This document shows positions 18,730 to 27,854 of a stretch of 64,000 nt of DNA, piece by piece. The notes beneath the pieces are model-generated. The model saw only the letters and a list, made by a program, of their open reading frames with translations. It had not been told where the DNA came from and ran no database searches. This stretch comes from Pararoseomonas baculiformis (GTDB taxonomy: Bacteria; Pseudomonadota; Alphaproteobacteria; Acetobacterales; Acetobacteraceae). The stretch lies in assembly GCF_017813395.1 (NCBI RefSeq), contig NZ_JAGIZB010000013.1, forward strand, positions 1 to 64,000, in the 5' to 3' direction. The stretch's first letter is position 1; each line of letters begins with the position of its first letter. A program made the translations under genes and the position numbers.

Positions 18730-19914
18730 TCAGGAAAGCTGCAAAGTCAGTGCTTTGAGGTATACGCTTTCGGGTAGCATGGGATGAATTGGATGGTCCG
18801 GCCCAGCGCCGGAGATGGCGAGGATCCGCGCATCCCGCCTGGCGCGCTGCAACCCTGCGATCACCGTATCGGTGAATTCGCCGGCCGGAACATGGTGGCT
18901 GCACGACGCGATGAAGAGGATGCCGCCCGGCACAACCAGCCCCGCCGCCAGCCGCGCCAGGCGGGAATAGGCGCGGATGGCCTGCGGGATGTCCTTGCGG
19001 GATTTCGCGAAGGCGGGCGGATCGACGACCACCACGCCGAAGCGGGTGCCCTGCTGGCCCATCCGCTCCAGCGTCTCCATCGCCTCCCCTCGCACGGTCT
19101 CCGTCCGCTCCTCCAGCCCGTTGCGGCGCGCGGTTTCCATGGCGGTGGCCAGCGCGTGCTCCGAACGGTCAAGCAGCGTGACGCTTGCGGCGCCGGCGGC
19201 GGCTGCCTGAAGCCCGAAGCCGCCCGTGTGGCAGAAGGCGTCCAGCACCGTCTCCCCGCGGGACAGATGGGCCACGCGGGCCCGGTTCTCCCGCTGATCG
19301 AAGAACCAACCCGTCTTCTGCCCGCCCAGCGGATCGACGGTGAAGGTAACGCCGCCCTCCTCGACGCTGCCGGTCGCCTCCTCGCCGCGCAGCAGCGCGG
19401 TAACCTCTGGCAGGCCCTCCAGGGCGCGCACCGAGGCCTCGTTCCGCGCCACCACCGCCCGGGGGGCGATCAAAGCGTCGAGCGCGCGCAGAATGGCCGG
19501 CGTGGCCGCTTCCATGCCGGCCGTGTTGGCCTGCAGCGCTACCAGGTCGCCGTAGCGATCCAGGATCAGGCCGGGCAGCCCATCGGCCTCGGCATGGGCG
19601 AGCCGGTAGTGAGGCGTGGGGAAGAGACGGGTGCGCAGTGCCAGGGCTTCGGCGATCCGCGCCTGCCAGAAAGCGTCGTCGATCACCGCTGCCGGATCGC
19701 GGGAAAGGCGCCGGGCGGCGATGAGGGAATGCGGGTTGAAGTGATGGACCCCGTGGCGGAACCCGTCATCCCCCTCCACCCGAACGGCGGCACCGGGCGG
19801 GATGGCGCGGGTCGCCGGGGTCATCGCCACCTCGTTGGAGAAGATCCAGGGATGGCCCGCCTTGGCACGCCGGTCGCGGCCGGGCAGCAGGCGGATCAGG
19901 GGCAGGTCTTGCAT
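18730..19914 (-). CDS. Class I rRNA large-subunit methyltransferase (RlmI-like)
   Basis: A 394-residue SAM-dependent methyltransferase. An N-terminal PUA-like region (RAKAGHPWIFSNEV at about 15-28) is followed by an EEHI-type linker domain. The catalytic domain contains VLDAFCHTGGFGLQAAAAGA (motif I) and VVVDPPAFAKS (the DPPAF motif IV). Relatives RlmI/YccW methylate cytosine 1962 of 23S rRNA at C5. Three in-frame ATGs lie close together (19950, 19926, 19914); I use 19914, whose product starts just before the conserved LIRLLPGRDRR. No neighbour explains it. The downstream end converges on the histidine kinase gene with 62 bp between. Confidence 0.88.
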   Translation of the reverse strand: MQDLPLIRLLPGRDRRAKAGHPWIFSNEVAMTPATRAIPPGAAVRVEGDDGFRHGVHHFNPHSLIAARRLSRDPAAVIDDAFWQARIAEALALRTRLFPTPHYRLAHAEADGLPGLILDRYGDLVALQANTAGMEAATPAILRALDALIAPRAVVARNEASVRALEGLPEVTALLRGEEATGSVEEGGVTFTVDPLGGQKTGWFFDQRENRARVAHLSRGETVLDAFCHTGGFGLQAAAAGAASVTLLDRSEHALATAMETARRNGLEERTETVRGEAMETLERMGQQGTRFGVVVVDPPAFAKSRKDIPQAIRAYSRLARLAAGLVVPGGILFIASCSHHVPAGEFTDTVIAGLQRARRDARILAISGAGPDHPIHPMLPESVYLKALTLQLS

Positions 19915-20003
19915 GGGGCGCGGCATAGGCCGGATCGGCTGCGCTTGCACAGGGCATCGCGCCCCGCTTCCTGCGGCTTCCGCTCCCGTCGGTTGTGTCC
20001 CGA

Positions 20004-20147
20004 AGAGGGCGCTGCCCTCTCCGGACCTCGCTCGCCAAGGGCCTGAGGCCCTTGGAACCCCATCTAGCTGCCGCGGATACGATGCAAGCAGGGGTTTCTG
20101 CCCCTAATCCTGCCCTTGCAGTCGCCTCGGGTCATAGACCCGAGGCG
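20004..20147. repeat. Cluster of perfect short palindromes in a 323-bp non-coding spacer
   Basis: Between the methyltransferase and the permease (19915-20237) three perfect stem-loops lie close together. AGAGGGC/GCCCTCT (20004-20020) has a 3-base loop. CCAAGGGCC/GGCCCTTGG (20035-20055) also has a 3-base loop. CGCCTCGGGTC/GACCCGAGGCG (20123-20147) has an 11-bp stem with loop ATA. Between the last two is a less regular set, TGCAAG (20083-20088) against CTTGCA (20115-20120), enclosing AGGGG/CCCCT. The layout resembles repeated extragenic palindromic elements and could also end transcription. No gene is visible here. Confidence 0.7.
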
Positions 20148-20237
20148 CACCGTCAGTTCAGCCGCCCCAACTGATAGAAGAAGATGATGGTGAGGGGTCC
20201 GGGGAGAGCCGAAAATGATATCGCGCCCGGGCGAGCA

Positions 20238-21155
20238 TCAGCCCTCTTCCCGTCGCGGCTCCCCCCGGATGGCGAGCACGATCCCGGAGAGGGTGAGGAC
20301 GAGCGCGGCGAGTTGGCGCCCGCCCAGTAGTTCTCCCAGGAGAAGGGCGCCGGAAATCACCCCGATCACCGGCGTGAACAGCGTGCCGATCGCCGCCACG
20401 CTGGCCGGCAGGGCGGCCAGCGCCGCGAACCATGCGAGGTAGCAGAGGCAGAGCGGAACAGCGGCCATGTAGATGAAGGCCGCCCACCCCTGGGGCGAGA
20501 CGCCGGCCGGGTCGAAATACTCGAGAAAGGGCGAGGCGATCGCGAGGGGAAGGCAGCCGAGCCCCACCTGCCAAGCCACGGAGGCCAGGGGATTGAGCCC
20601 GACCGGATGGCGCTTGAACCATACCGTCCCGAGCGCGAAGAGCACGGCGCCGCCGAGGATCATCAGAACGCCCGGCATCTTGCCCCAGTCCAGGTCGAAC
20701 CCGTTGGAGGTGACCAGGATGGCGACGCCTCCCATTCCCAGGAACAGGGCGAGAATTCGGCGGAAGGTCGGGCGTTCCCCCAGCACGGGCCAGGCAGCCA
20801 GGGCTGTCCAGGCCGGCATGGTGTAGCAGATCATCGCCCCTTCACCGGCGCCGAGATAGAGCAGCCCCATGGTGGCAAGCCCCATCCAGGCCGTGACATT
20901 GAGCAGGGAGGCCATGATCAGCGGGCCCCAGCGGCCCGCCGGGACGGCGAGCGGCACGCCGCGCAGCGCCGCGAAGGCGGCCAGGGCGCAGCCGGCCAGC
21001 AGCCCCGCCCCTCCGCGAGCCGCCAGGGGTGGCATTTCGCCCAGCAGCGCCTTCAGCACGGGCCAGTTCAGACCCCACCCCAACGCCGTGACGCCAAGGA
21101 ACAGCAGGCCGTAGCCCTGGCCGCTCCCCGCCTCCGATCTCGCCTCAGTCGAGAT
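20238..21155 (-). CDS. EamA/DMT superfamily permease
   Basis: About 305 residues with roughly ten hydrophobic helices in two EamA repeats. The N-terminal LLFLGVTALGWGLNWPVLK and the mid-protein ERPTFRRILALFLGMGGV segments are typical of drug/metabolite exporters. Substrate unknown. The start is uncertain: no ATG, GTG or TTG lies at a sensible place. The candidates are ATC at 21155, seven bases after AGGAG inside the aldolase gene, or CTG at 21107 just before the first helix. I give 21155. The reading frame overlaps the end of the upstream aldolase gene by 11 bp, which suggests a shared transcript. Confidence 0.72.
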   Translation of the reverse strand: MSTEARSEAGSGQGYGLLFLGVTALGWGLNWPVLKALLGEMPPLAARGGAGLLAGCALAAFAALRGVPLAVPAGRWGPLIMASLLNVTAWMGLATMGLLYLGAGEGAMICYTMPAWTALAAWPVLGERPTFRRILALFLGMGGVAILVTSNGFDLDWGKMPGVLMILGGAVLFALGTVWFKRHPVGLNPLASVAWQVGLGCLPLAIASPFLEYFDPAGVSPQGWAAFIYMAAVPLCLCYLAWFAALAALPASVAAIGTLFTPVIGVISGALLLGELLGGRQLAALVLTLSGIVLAIRGEPRREEG

Positions 21156-21927
21156 AATCCGGCTCCTCGCGCGCCAGGATCCGCTTGATGCTTTCCAGAT
21201 GCAGCCGGGCGCTCTCGCTGTCTCCCTCGCGCATCTGCGCGTAGGTGCGCTCGGCGACATCCTTCGGCACGGGTTTCAGCGGGCGCCCGGTGGCGAGCGC
21301 CAGACGCTGCACCTCGGCCGCGCGCTCCAGGTAGTACAGGTCGTCCCAGGCCTCGGCGATCGAGGGGCCGACCACCATCACGCCGTGGTTCTTCAGGAAG
21401 CCGATATCCGCGCCTTCCATCGCCGCGGCGATGCGGTCGCCTTCGGCGGCGTCCAGCGCGAGGCCGTTATAGGCCTCGTCCACCGCGGTCCGGCCATAGA
21501 ACTTCAGGGCTGTCTGCCCGGCCCAGACGAGGGGCGGCCCCTCCAGCATGGAAAGGGCCGTCGCGTTGGGCATGTGGGTGTGGAAGGCGGCCACGGCCCG
21601 GGGATGCCGCAGATGCAGCCGGGCGTGGATGTAGAAGGCGGTGGCTTCCGGCGTGCCCTCCCCGGCCAGGACATGCCCCCCGAAGTCGCAGATCAGCAGG
21701 CGGGATGCGGTGATCTCGGCGAAAGCCCAGCCATAGGGATTCACCAGCATCAGATCCGGCCGGCCTGGCACCTGGACGGAGAAGTGGTTGCAGATCCCCT
21801 CCTGCAGGCCGAGGCGGGCGGCCATTCGGAAGCAAGCCGCCAGGTCCACCCGGGCCTGCCGGATATCGGGCGTGTCCAGGTCACTGTTGCGGAGCAGCTT
21901 CGGGGCGGAAGGAAGGGCGTGCGCCAT
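21145..21927 (-). CDS. Class II aldolase/adducin family protein
   Basis: A 260-residue metal-dependent aldolase-fold protein. Zinc ligands are suggested by the His pair in HTHMPNATALSML (about 115-127) and the His in LKNHGVMVVG (about 178-187). The N-terminal GICNHFSVQVPG segment is the substrate loop of the family. Members include fuculose-phosphate aldolase, ribulose-5-phosphate 4-epimerase and several unassigned decarboxylases; the exact reaction is open. The start ATG at 21927 is 137 bp from the divergent M20 hydrolase gene. It likely shares a transcript with the downstream permease, which might export or import the substrate or product. Confidence 0.86.
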   Translation of the reverse strand: MAHALPSAPKLLRNSDLDTPDIRQARVDLAACFRMAARLGLQEGICNHFSVQVPGRPDLMLVNPYGWAFAEITASRLLICDFGGHVLAGEGTPEATAFYIHARLHLRHPRAVAAFHTHMPNATALSMLEGPPLVWAGQTALKFYGRTAVDEAYNGLALDAAEGDRIAAAMEGADIGFLKNHGVMVVGPSIAEAWDDLYYLERAAEVQRLALATGRPLKPVPKDVAERTYAQMREGDSESARLHLESIKRILAREEPDYLD

Positions 21928-22064
21928 GGCGGGTTCCGGTCAGCGGGCGTCGCAACCTCGCGCCGATGCGGCGGAATCGCAAGGCGGGAGGGCGGCCGGT
22001 TGGGCCTTGCCGAAGCCGGCCGCGCGCCGCATTCATCCGGAGGCATCACGGCGGAGAGAGCAGC

Positions 22065-23309
22065 ATGTCCGGAACGAACCAGCGCATCGACAGCGGCCGG
22101 CTCTGGGACGCGCTGATGGCCATGGCCGAGATCGGCGCCACCCCCAAGGGCGGCGTGAAGCGCCTGACGCTGACCGAGGTGGACCGCGCCGGCCGCGACC
22201 AGTTCGCCCAGTGGTGCCACGCGGCGGGGCTGACGGTGCGGGTGGATTCCATGGGCAACATGTTCGCCCGGCGCCCGGGCCGGGACCCGAGCCGCAAGCC
22301 CGTTCTCTTCGGAAGCCATCTCGACAGCCAGCCCACCGGCGGCAAGTTCGATGGCGCGCTGGGGGTGATCGCCGGGCTGGAGGTGATGCGCACGCTGCAG
22401 GACCTCAACATCGAGACCGAGGCTCCGCTGGAGCTGATCAACTGGACGGACGAGGAAGGCAGCCGCTTTGGGCACTCCCTGATGGGCAGCGGCGTCTGGT
22501 CCGGCGTCTACGACCAGCAGACGACTTATGGCCTGCGGGACCTGGACGGGGTGACCGTCCTCGATGCGCTGGAAGGCATTGGCTATCGGGGCGAGCAGCC
22601 GGCCCAGCCATTCGAGGCGGATTCCTATTTCGAGCTGCATATCGAGCAGGGCCCGATCCTGGAGCACGAGGGCAAGCGGATCGGCATCGTCACCGGCGGT
22701 CAGGCACAGGTATGGTACGACGCCGTGCTCACCGGCCAGGACGCCCATGCCGGCACCACCCCTCCATCCACGCGGCGTGACGCCTTGCTGGGCGCCGCGC
22801 GCATCGTGCAGCTGGTGGACGAGCTGATGCGCGCCCGCGGCGAGGATGGCCGCGGCACGGTGGGTCGCCTGCAGGTCTTCCCGAATTCCTGCAACGTCGT
22901 CCCCGGCGAGGTGCGCTTCTCCGTGGAGTTCCGCCATCCGTCGGGCGCTGAAATCGAAACCCTGGCGGAGGACTTCCCCGCCCGCGCCCGTGCCATCGCG
23001 GACGAGGCGGGGCTCGGCCTGGAGCTGCGGGAACTGTTCCGCATTCCCGCCCAGCCCTTCGATCCGGAATGCGTGGCACTGGTGCGAGAGGCTGCGGAGC
23101 GGCTGGGCCTGCCCGCCCGGGAGATCATCTCCGGCGCCGGTCACGACGCGATCTATGTCGCGCGCCGCGTCCCCGCCGCCATGATCTTCACGCCCTGCAA
23201 GGATGGCCTCTCCCACAACGAGGCGGAGAGCATCCTGCCGGAAGAGGCGGCGGATGGCTGCCAGGTGCTGTTCGAGGCGGTGCTGGCGCGGGCGAACCGC
23301 CCGCTCTGA
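22065..23309 (+). CDS. Zn-dependent M20 family amidohydrolase (N-carbamoyl-L-amino-acid hydrolase/allantoate amidohydrolase type)
   Basis: A 414-residue binuclear hydrolase. The metal ligands are in GSHLDSQPTGGKFDGALGV (about 80-98) and the catalytic Glu pair in WTDEEGSRFGHSL (about 128-140). A further ligand is in the HIEQGPILE segment. The late GAGHDAIYVAR motif is typical of the hydantoinase/carbamoylase (Hyu/AmaB) subgroup. It releases carbamate and ammonia from an N-carbamoyl or ureido compound; allantoate, beta-ureidopropionate and N-carbamoyl amino acids are candidates. The ATG at 22065 follows GGAGAGAGCAGC. The neighbouring divergent aldolase could belong to the same catabolic route, but this is only contextual. 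Confidence 0.88.
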   Translation: MSGTNQRIDSGRLWDALMAMAEIGATPKGGVKRLTLTEVDRAGRDQFAQWCHAAGLTVRVDSMGNMFARRPGRDPSRKPVLFGSHLDSQPTGGKFDGALGVIAGLEVMRTLQDLNIETEAPLELINWTDEEGSRFGHSLMGSGVWSGVYDQQTTYGLRDLDGVTVLDALEGIGYRGEQPAQPFEADSYFELHIEQGPILEHEGKRIGIVTGGQAQVWYDAVLTGQDAHAGTTPPSTRRDALLGAARIVQLVDELMRARGEDGRGTVGRLQVFPNSCNVVPGEVRFSVEFRHPSGAEIETLAEDFPARARAIADEAGLGLELRELFRIPAQPFDPECVALVREAAERLGLPAREIISGAGHDAIYVARRVPAAMIFTPCKDGLSHNEAESILPEEAADGCQVLFEAVLARANRPL

Positions 23310-23325
23310 CGGGCGGGGCTGCGCC

Positions 23326-25491
23326 TCAGCGGGCGACCAGCTCCTCCGCCCTCACGGCCCGGCCGAAGAGCCAGCCCTGCATGACGGTGCAGCCCTCCGC
23401 GAGCAACGCCTCGCGCTGGGCCTCCGTCTCGACACCCTCCGCCAGGAGCGGGATTTCCATCCCGCGCGCAAGCGTGGCGACGGCGCGGAGGATCGCCCTT
23501 TCCCGTGCCCCGCCGGGCAGCCCCTCCACGATGGAGCGGTCAAGCTTCACCTGATCCACGGGCAGGCGCAGGAGGTGGGCGAGCGCCGAGCTGCCGCCGC
23601 CGAAATCGTCCAGCGAGAGGCGGACGCCGTCTGCGATCAGCTCGTTGAGGACGGGGGCAATGGCGTCGATGTCGCGCGCCGCGACGTCCTCGGGGATCTC
23701 CACCTCCAGCGCCTCGGGGGTCACGCCATAGCGGACCAGCGTGGCCTGGACGCGGGCGGGGAATTCCGGATCCCGCAGGGTTGCCGGGGAGATGTTGATG
23801 CCCACCACCTCCGGCCCCGTGCCCGCCGCCGTCCAGGCGGCCTTCTGGCGCAGCGCCTCCTCCAGCACCCAGGCGTCGATCGACGGCATGAGGCCTGCGG
23901 CTTCAGCTTCCGGCAGGAACTCCCCGGGGGAGATCGGGCCGCCCGGCCCGCCTGGCCAGCGCAGCAGCGCCTCGGCGCCCCGCAAGGTGCCGGTTCGCGC
24001 ATCCACCTGGGCCTGCCAGGCCAGCTCGAAGCTGCCATCGGCAACGGCCGCCATCAGCTGCTCCCGCAGGGCAAGGCGCCGCGCGACGCGCTCACCCAGC
24101 TCGGGATCATAGGCAACCACGCTGCCATTGCCCTGCCGCTTCGCCTGGGCGAGCGCCAGGGCTGCGGCGCGGTGCAGCCCCTCCGCGTCCTCCGCGTCAT
24201 CGGGCAGGTGCGCGTGGCCGATGGAGGCGCGCAACGGCACCCCTCCGCCACCGAGATCGAGCGGCGCCGCGAGGGCCCGCTGGATGCGCCCGGCCATCGC
24301 GCCCGCCGCCTGGGGCGTGCGCAGCCCGGCCGCGATCACCGCGAACTCGTCGCCGCCCAGTCGGAAGGCCGCATCGCCCGGGCGAAGCTGCTCCCGCAGC
24401 CTGCGGCTCGCCTCGCTTAAAATGGTGTCGCCGGCGCGCTGCCCGAGGGAGTCGTTCACGGCCCGGATCCCGGCGAGATCGACGAGCAGGACGGAGCCGC
24501 CATCGCGCGCCGCGGTGAGCTGCAGGATAGCCTGCTGGAAGCGGAACCGGTTGGGCAGGCCGGTGAGCGGATCATGCCAGGCGAAGTGAACGGCCTGGGC
24601 CTGGGCGGCATGCAGCCGGGTGACATCGAGCAGCATCAGCACGGCCCGCTCGCCCCCTTTCTCGCCCGGCAGCCATGGGGAGGTGGTCACGATGACACGG
24701 CGCTCCGGCGCCTCGCCCCGCGCGGGCAGCACGCCCTCCACCTCGCGGCCCGTGGGCAGGCCGAAAGGTCCGTCCCCCTGCGAGCCAAGCTGTTGCAGCC
24801 CGCTTTCCGTGAGCGTGGCGGGAACCTCCCCGCCGAGCAGATCGGTGAGGCGCTGGTTGGCGGCGATGGTTCGCCCTTCGCGGTCCAGGTGCCAGATCGC
24901 GGCGGGCACGCCCTCATGGATCGCCCGTGCCCGCAGGTCGCGTGCGCGGGCGCTGGTGATGTCGAGGGAGAAGCGCGCGACCTCGCCACCCGCGAGGCGC
25001 CGCTTGCTCACCTGCATGATCCGGCCATCCGGGAGGTTGCGCTCATACTCCGCCCGGGCATCGTCCTCATGCGCCGCGATCTGGCCGGCGATGGCGGTGG
25101 CGGCCAGGGGATCATCACGGAAGGAGGCGGCGAGAAGGTCATCGAGCCTGGTCCCGGCCGGAACGGGCCCCGACCCCATGCCGGGGAGGTCATGGGCGGG
25201 GCTGTGGTCCAGAAGGGTGCGGTCTCGGCCGAAAACAGCGTAGCGCACCGCGCTGCGGTCGATCGCCTCGCGCAGGAGCGCGGCGCGGCGGATGGATGGC
25301 CAGGCGATGGCGAGCCCCAGCAACAACGCGCCCACGAGCAGCGCCATCAGTCCCAGCACCAGCGGAACCGACAGGGAGGCGGGAAGCAGAAGGGCCAGCA
25401 CCAGGGCGAGCGAAAGCGATCCGAGCAGGGCGCCGGCCGTGAGTGCCGCCACCCGGCGCAGCCGCCGCGTCGGAGCCATTTCCGGAGGCAT
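23326..25491 (-). CDS. Membrane-anchored PAS-GGDEF-EAL cyclic-di-GMP protein
   Basis: A 721-residue signalling protein. Two adjacent transmembrane helices (about 15-65) are followed by two PAS-like regions (about 75-290, including IWHLDREGRTIAANQRLTDLLG), a GGDEF domain and an EAL domain. The GGDEF site reads LGGDEFAVI, intact for diguanylate cyclase activity. In the EAL domain the Glu of GAEALLRW, the Asn of GINISPATLRD, the Glu of LEVEIPED, the Asp pair of LDDFGGG, the Lys of DQVKLDRS and the Glu of LAEGVETEAQ are all present, so phosphodiesterase activity is also possible. The ATG at 25491 has GGAGG eight bases upstream, chosen over the ATGs at 25512 and 25560. Confidence 0.93.
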   Translation of the reverse strand: MPPEMAPTRRLRRVAALTAGALLGSLSLALVLALLLPASLSVPLVLGLMALLVGALLLGLAIAWPSIRRAALLREAIDRSAVRYAVFGRDRTLLDHSPAHDLPGMGSGPVPAGTRLDDLLAASFRDDPLAATAIAGQIAAHEDDARAEYERNLPDGRIMQVSKRRLAGGEVARFSLDITSARARDLRARAIHEGVPAAIWHLDREGRTIAANQRLTDLLGGEVPATLTESGLQQLGSQGDGPFGLPTGREVEGVLPARGEAPERRVIVTTSPWLPGEKGGERAVLMLLDVTRLHAAQAQAVHFAWHDPLTGLPNRFRFQQAILQLTAARDGGSVLLVDLAGIRAVNDSLGQRAGDTILSEASRRLREQLRPGDAAFRLGGDEFAVIAAGLRTPQAAGAMAGRIQRALAAPLDLGGGGVPLRASIGHAHLPDDAEDAEGLHRAAALALAQAKRQGNGSVVAYDPELGERVARRLALREQLMAAVADGSFELAWQAQVDARTGTLRGAEALLRWPGGPGGPISPGEFLPEAEAAGLMPSIDAWVLEEALRQKAAWTAAGTGPEVVGINISPATLRDPEFPARVQATLVRYGVTPEALEVEIPEDVAARDIDAIAPVLNELIADGVRLSLDDFGGGSSALAHLLRLPVDQVKLDRSIVEGLPGGARERAILRAVATLARGMEIPLLAEGVETEAQREALLAEGCTVMQGWLFGRAVRAEELVAR

Positions 25492-25659
25492 CGGGCTCTC
25501 CTCCACGTCCATACGGTAAGGGAATACCCCTTTCCTGGTGGCGAACAGTAGCGTTCTCACCAGATCGTCTCAGTTTATATCCGGTTTCTCCAAAATTGCA
25601 CGACCCGTTCTGAAATCCGCGTAACAGCCCACGCTGCCGCCCGGCGCGCGGCCACAGGG

Positions 25660-25688
25660 TTGGCATACGGGCGGGGCGCCTCTATAGC
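25660..25688 (+). promoter_or_regulatory. Sigma-70-type promoter upstream of tkt
   Basis: TTGGCA (25660-25665) and TATAGC (25683-25688) are spaced by 17 bp, close to the consensus pair, about 90 bp before the tkt start at 25778. It probably drives the whole tkt-gap-pgk-EamA series. The AT-richer stretch at 25561-25620 on the other side likely serves the GGDEF/EAL gene; a TATAAA-like box is seen there on the minus strand at 25574-25579 without a clear -35. Confidence 0.65.
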
Positions 25689-25777
25689 GGCGCGCGACGC
25701 GACTGGGACGCCCGCCTCGCCGCTGCGCAGCCGGCGGGCGTTGCCATGCCCGGCATCGTCGCGGGAGACACCCTGAA

Positions 25778-27829
25778 TTGGCCACCCTGGAACCCGACCG
25801 GCAACCCGCCACCCCGGAGCGCAGCCCCGCTCTGGTGGCGCAGGATGCCATCCTTGCCCGCCCCGTGACGCCCGCCCGCCGCATGGCGGATGCGATCCGC
25901 GCCCTGGCGATCGACGGCGTGGAAGCCGCGAAGTCCGGCCATCCGGGCATGCCAATGGGCATGGCGGATGCCGCCACCGTGCTGTTCACCCGTTTCCTGA
26001 AGCATGACGCCGCCGACCCGCGCTGGCCGGACCGCGACCGCTTCGTGCTCAGCGCCGGCCATGGCTCCATGCTTCTGTATGCATGGCTGCACCTGACCGG
26101 CCATGCGGGCATGGGCGTGGAGGAACTGCGCCGTTTCCGCCAGCTCCACTCCCCGGCGGCGGGCCACCCCGAACTGGGCGAGCATCCGGGCATCGAGACC
26201 ACCACCGGCCCCCTCGGCCAGGGCATCTCGACGGCGGTTGGCATGGCCATGGCGGAGCGGCACCTGGCCGCGCGCTTCGGCAAGAGCCTGGTGGACCACA
26301 GGACCTGGGTCATCGCCTCGGACGGCGACCTGCAGGAGGGCATCTCCCACGAGGCCGCGTCGCTGGCCGGGCATTTCAGCCTGGGCAAGCTCACCGTCCT
26401 CTGGGACGACAACCACATTTCCATCGATGGCGACACGGCGCTCTCCACCTCGGAGGACACGCTCGCGCGCTTCAAGGCCTATGGGTGGGCCGTGCGCCGC
26501 GTGGACGGGCATGACCACGAGGCGGTCGCGGCGGCGCTGAACGCGGCCACCAAGTCCCGCAAGCCGACCCTGATCGCCTGCCGCACCATCATCGGCTTCT
26601 CCGCGCCGAAGAAGGCGGGCACGGCGGGCAGCCATGGCGCCCCCCTCGGCCCCGAGGAAGCGGCTGCGGCCAAGGCGGCGCTGGGCTGGGATGCCGGGCC
26701 CTTCGAGGTGCCCGCGGATATCCGGGAGTCCTGGGAAGCCGCCGGCAAGCGCGGCGGCGGCACCCGCCGCTCATGGCTGAAGCGCCTGGCCAAGCACCCG
26801 CAGCGCGGTGATTTCGAGCGCGCGATGGCGGGCAAGCTGCCGGAGCGCTGGGACGCCCCGATCGCCGAGTGGAAGGCGAAGGCCGTGGCCGAGAAGCCGA
26901 AGCTCGCCACCCGCGTCGCCTCGCAGAAGGCGCTGGAGGCGCTGGTGCCGGCCATCCCCGAGATGATCGGCGGCTCGGCCGACCTCACGGGCTCCAACAA
27001 CACCAATGTGAAGGGTGTCCCTGCCCTCTCTACCGAGAACTGGGGCGGGCGCTTCGTCCACTGGGGCATCCGCGAGCACGGCATGGCTGCGGCCATGAAC
27101 GGCATGGCGCTGCATGGGGGCATCATCCCCTATTCCGGCACCTTCCTCGTGTTCAGCGACTACATGCGCCCCTCCATCCGCCTGGCGGCGCTCATGCGGC
27201 AGCGGGTGGTGCATGTGCTGACGCATGACAGCATCGGGCTGGGCGAGGACGGGCCGACCCACCAGCCGGTCGAGACGCTGGCGGCGCTGCGGGCCATCCC
27301 GAACCTGCATGTCTTCCGCCCCGCCGATGTGATCGAGACGGCGGAGGCATGGGAGCTGGCCGTGCGGCGGGCCGATGGCCCGAGCGTGCTGGCCCTGTCC
27401 CGCCAGAACCTGCCCACGGTGCGCAGCGATGCGGGCGAGAACCGCACGGCGCGCGGCGGCTATGTCCTGGCCGAGCCTTCGGGCGAGCGGAAGGCGACGC
27501 TGATCGCCACCGGCTCCGAGATCGAGATCGCCCTGGCCGTCCGCGAGGCGCTGGAGCAGGCGGGAATCCCGACCGCGGTCGTCTCCCTGCCCTGCTGGGA
27601 GCTCTTCGCGCTGCAGGACCCCAGCTATCACGATCAGGTGCTCGGCTCCGCGCTTCGCGTCGGGATCGAGGCCGCGCTGGAGTTCGGGTGGTCGCGCTGG
27701 CTCGGCCCCGATGGCATCTTCATCGGCATGCAGGGATTCGGCGCCAGCGCGCCGGCCAGCGACCTGTACAGGCACTTCGGCATCACCGCGGATGCGGTGG
27801 TGGCGGCGGTCAAGCGCCGCGTGAACTGA
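25778..27829 (+). CDS. tkt: Transketolase
   Basis: A 683-residue thiamine-diphosphate enzyme moving two-carbon units in the pentose phosphate pathway. Diagnostic motifs are [12 protein letters not shown] (about 52-63), [10 protein letters not shown] (about 146-155), [13 protein letters not shown] with the ThDP-binding GDG...N pattern (about 184-196), and the C-terminal domain [15 protein letters not shown]. The start appears to be TTG at 25778, preceded at a distance by GGGAG. This gives about 35 residues before the conserved [12 protein letters not shown], longer than usual, so an internal ATG at that point is an alternative. It begins the tkt-gap-pgk central-carbon operon, with gap 25 bp downstream. 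Confidence 0.95.
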   Translation: MATLEPDRQPATPERSPALVAQDAILARPVTPARRMADAIRALAIDGVEAAKSGHPGMPMGMADAATVLFTRFLKHDAADPRWPDRDRFVLSAGHGSMLLYAWLHLTGHAGMGVEELRRFRQLHSPAAGHPELGEHPGIETTTGPLGQGISTAVGMAMAERHLAARFGKSLVDHRTWVIASDGDLQEGISHEAASLAGHFSLGKLTVLWDDNHISIDGDTALSTSEDTLARFKAYGWAVRRVDGHDHEAVAAALNAATKSRKPTLIACRTIIGFSAPKKAGTAGSHGAPLGPEEAAAAKAALGWDAGPFEVPADIRESWEAAGKRGGGTRRSWLKRLAKHPQRGDFERAMAGKLPERWDAPIAEWKAKAVAEKPKLATRVASQKALEALVPAIPEMIGGSADLTGSNNTNVKGVPALSTENWGGRFVHWGIREHGMAAAMNGMALHGGIIPYSGTFLVFSDYMRPSIRLAALMRQRVVHVLTHDSIGLGEDGPTHQPVETLAALRAIPNLHVFRPADVIETAEAWELAVRRADGPSVLALSRQNLPTVRSDAGENRTARGGYVLAEPSGERKATLIATGSEIEIALAVREALEQAGIPTAVVSLPCWELFALQDPSYHDQVLGSALRVGIEAALEFGWSRWLGPDGIFIGMQGFGASAPASDLYRHFGITADAVVAAVKRRVN

Positions 27830-27854
27830 ACCAGAGAGAGGGACGGATAAGCCT

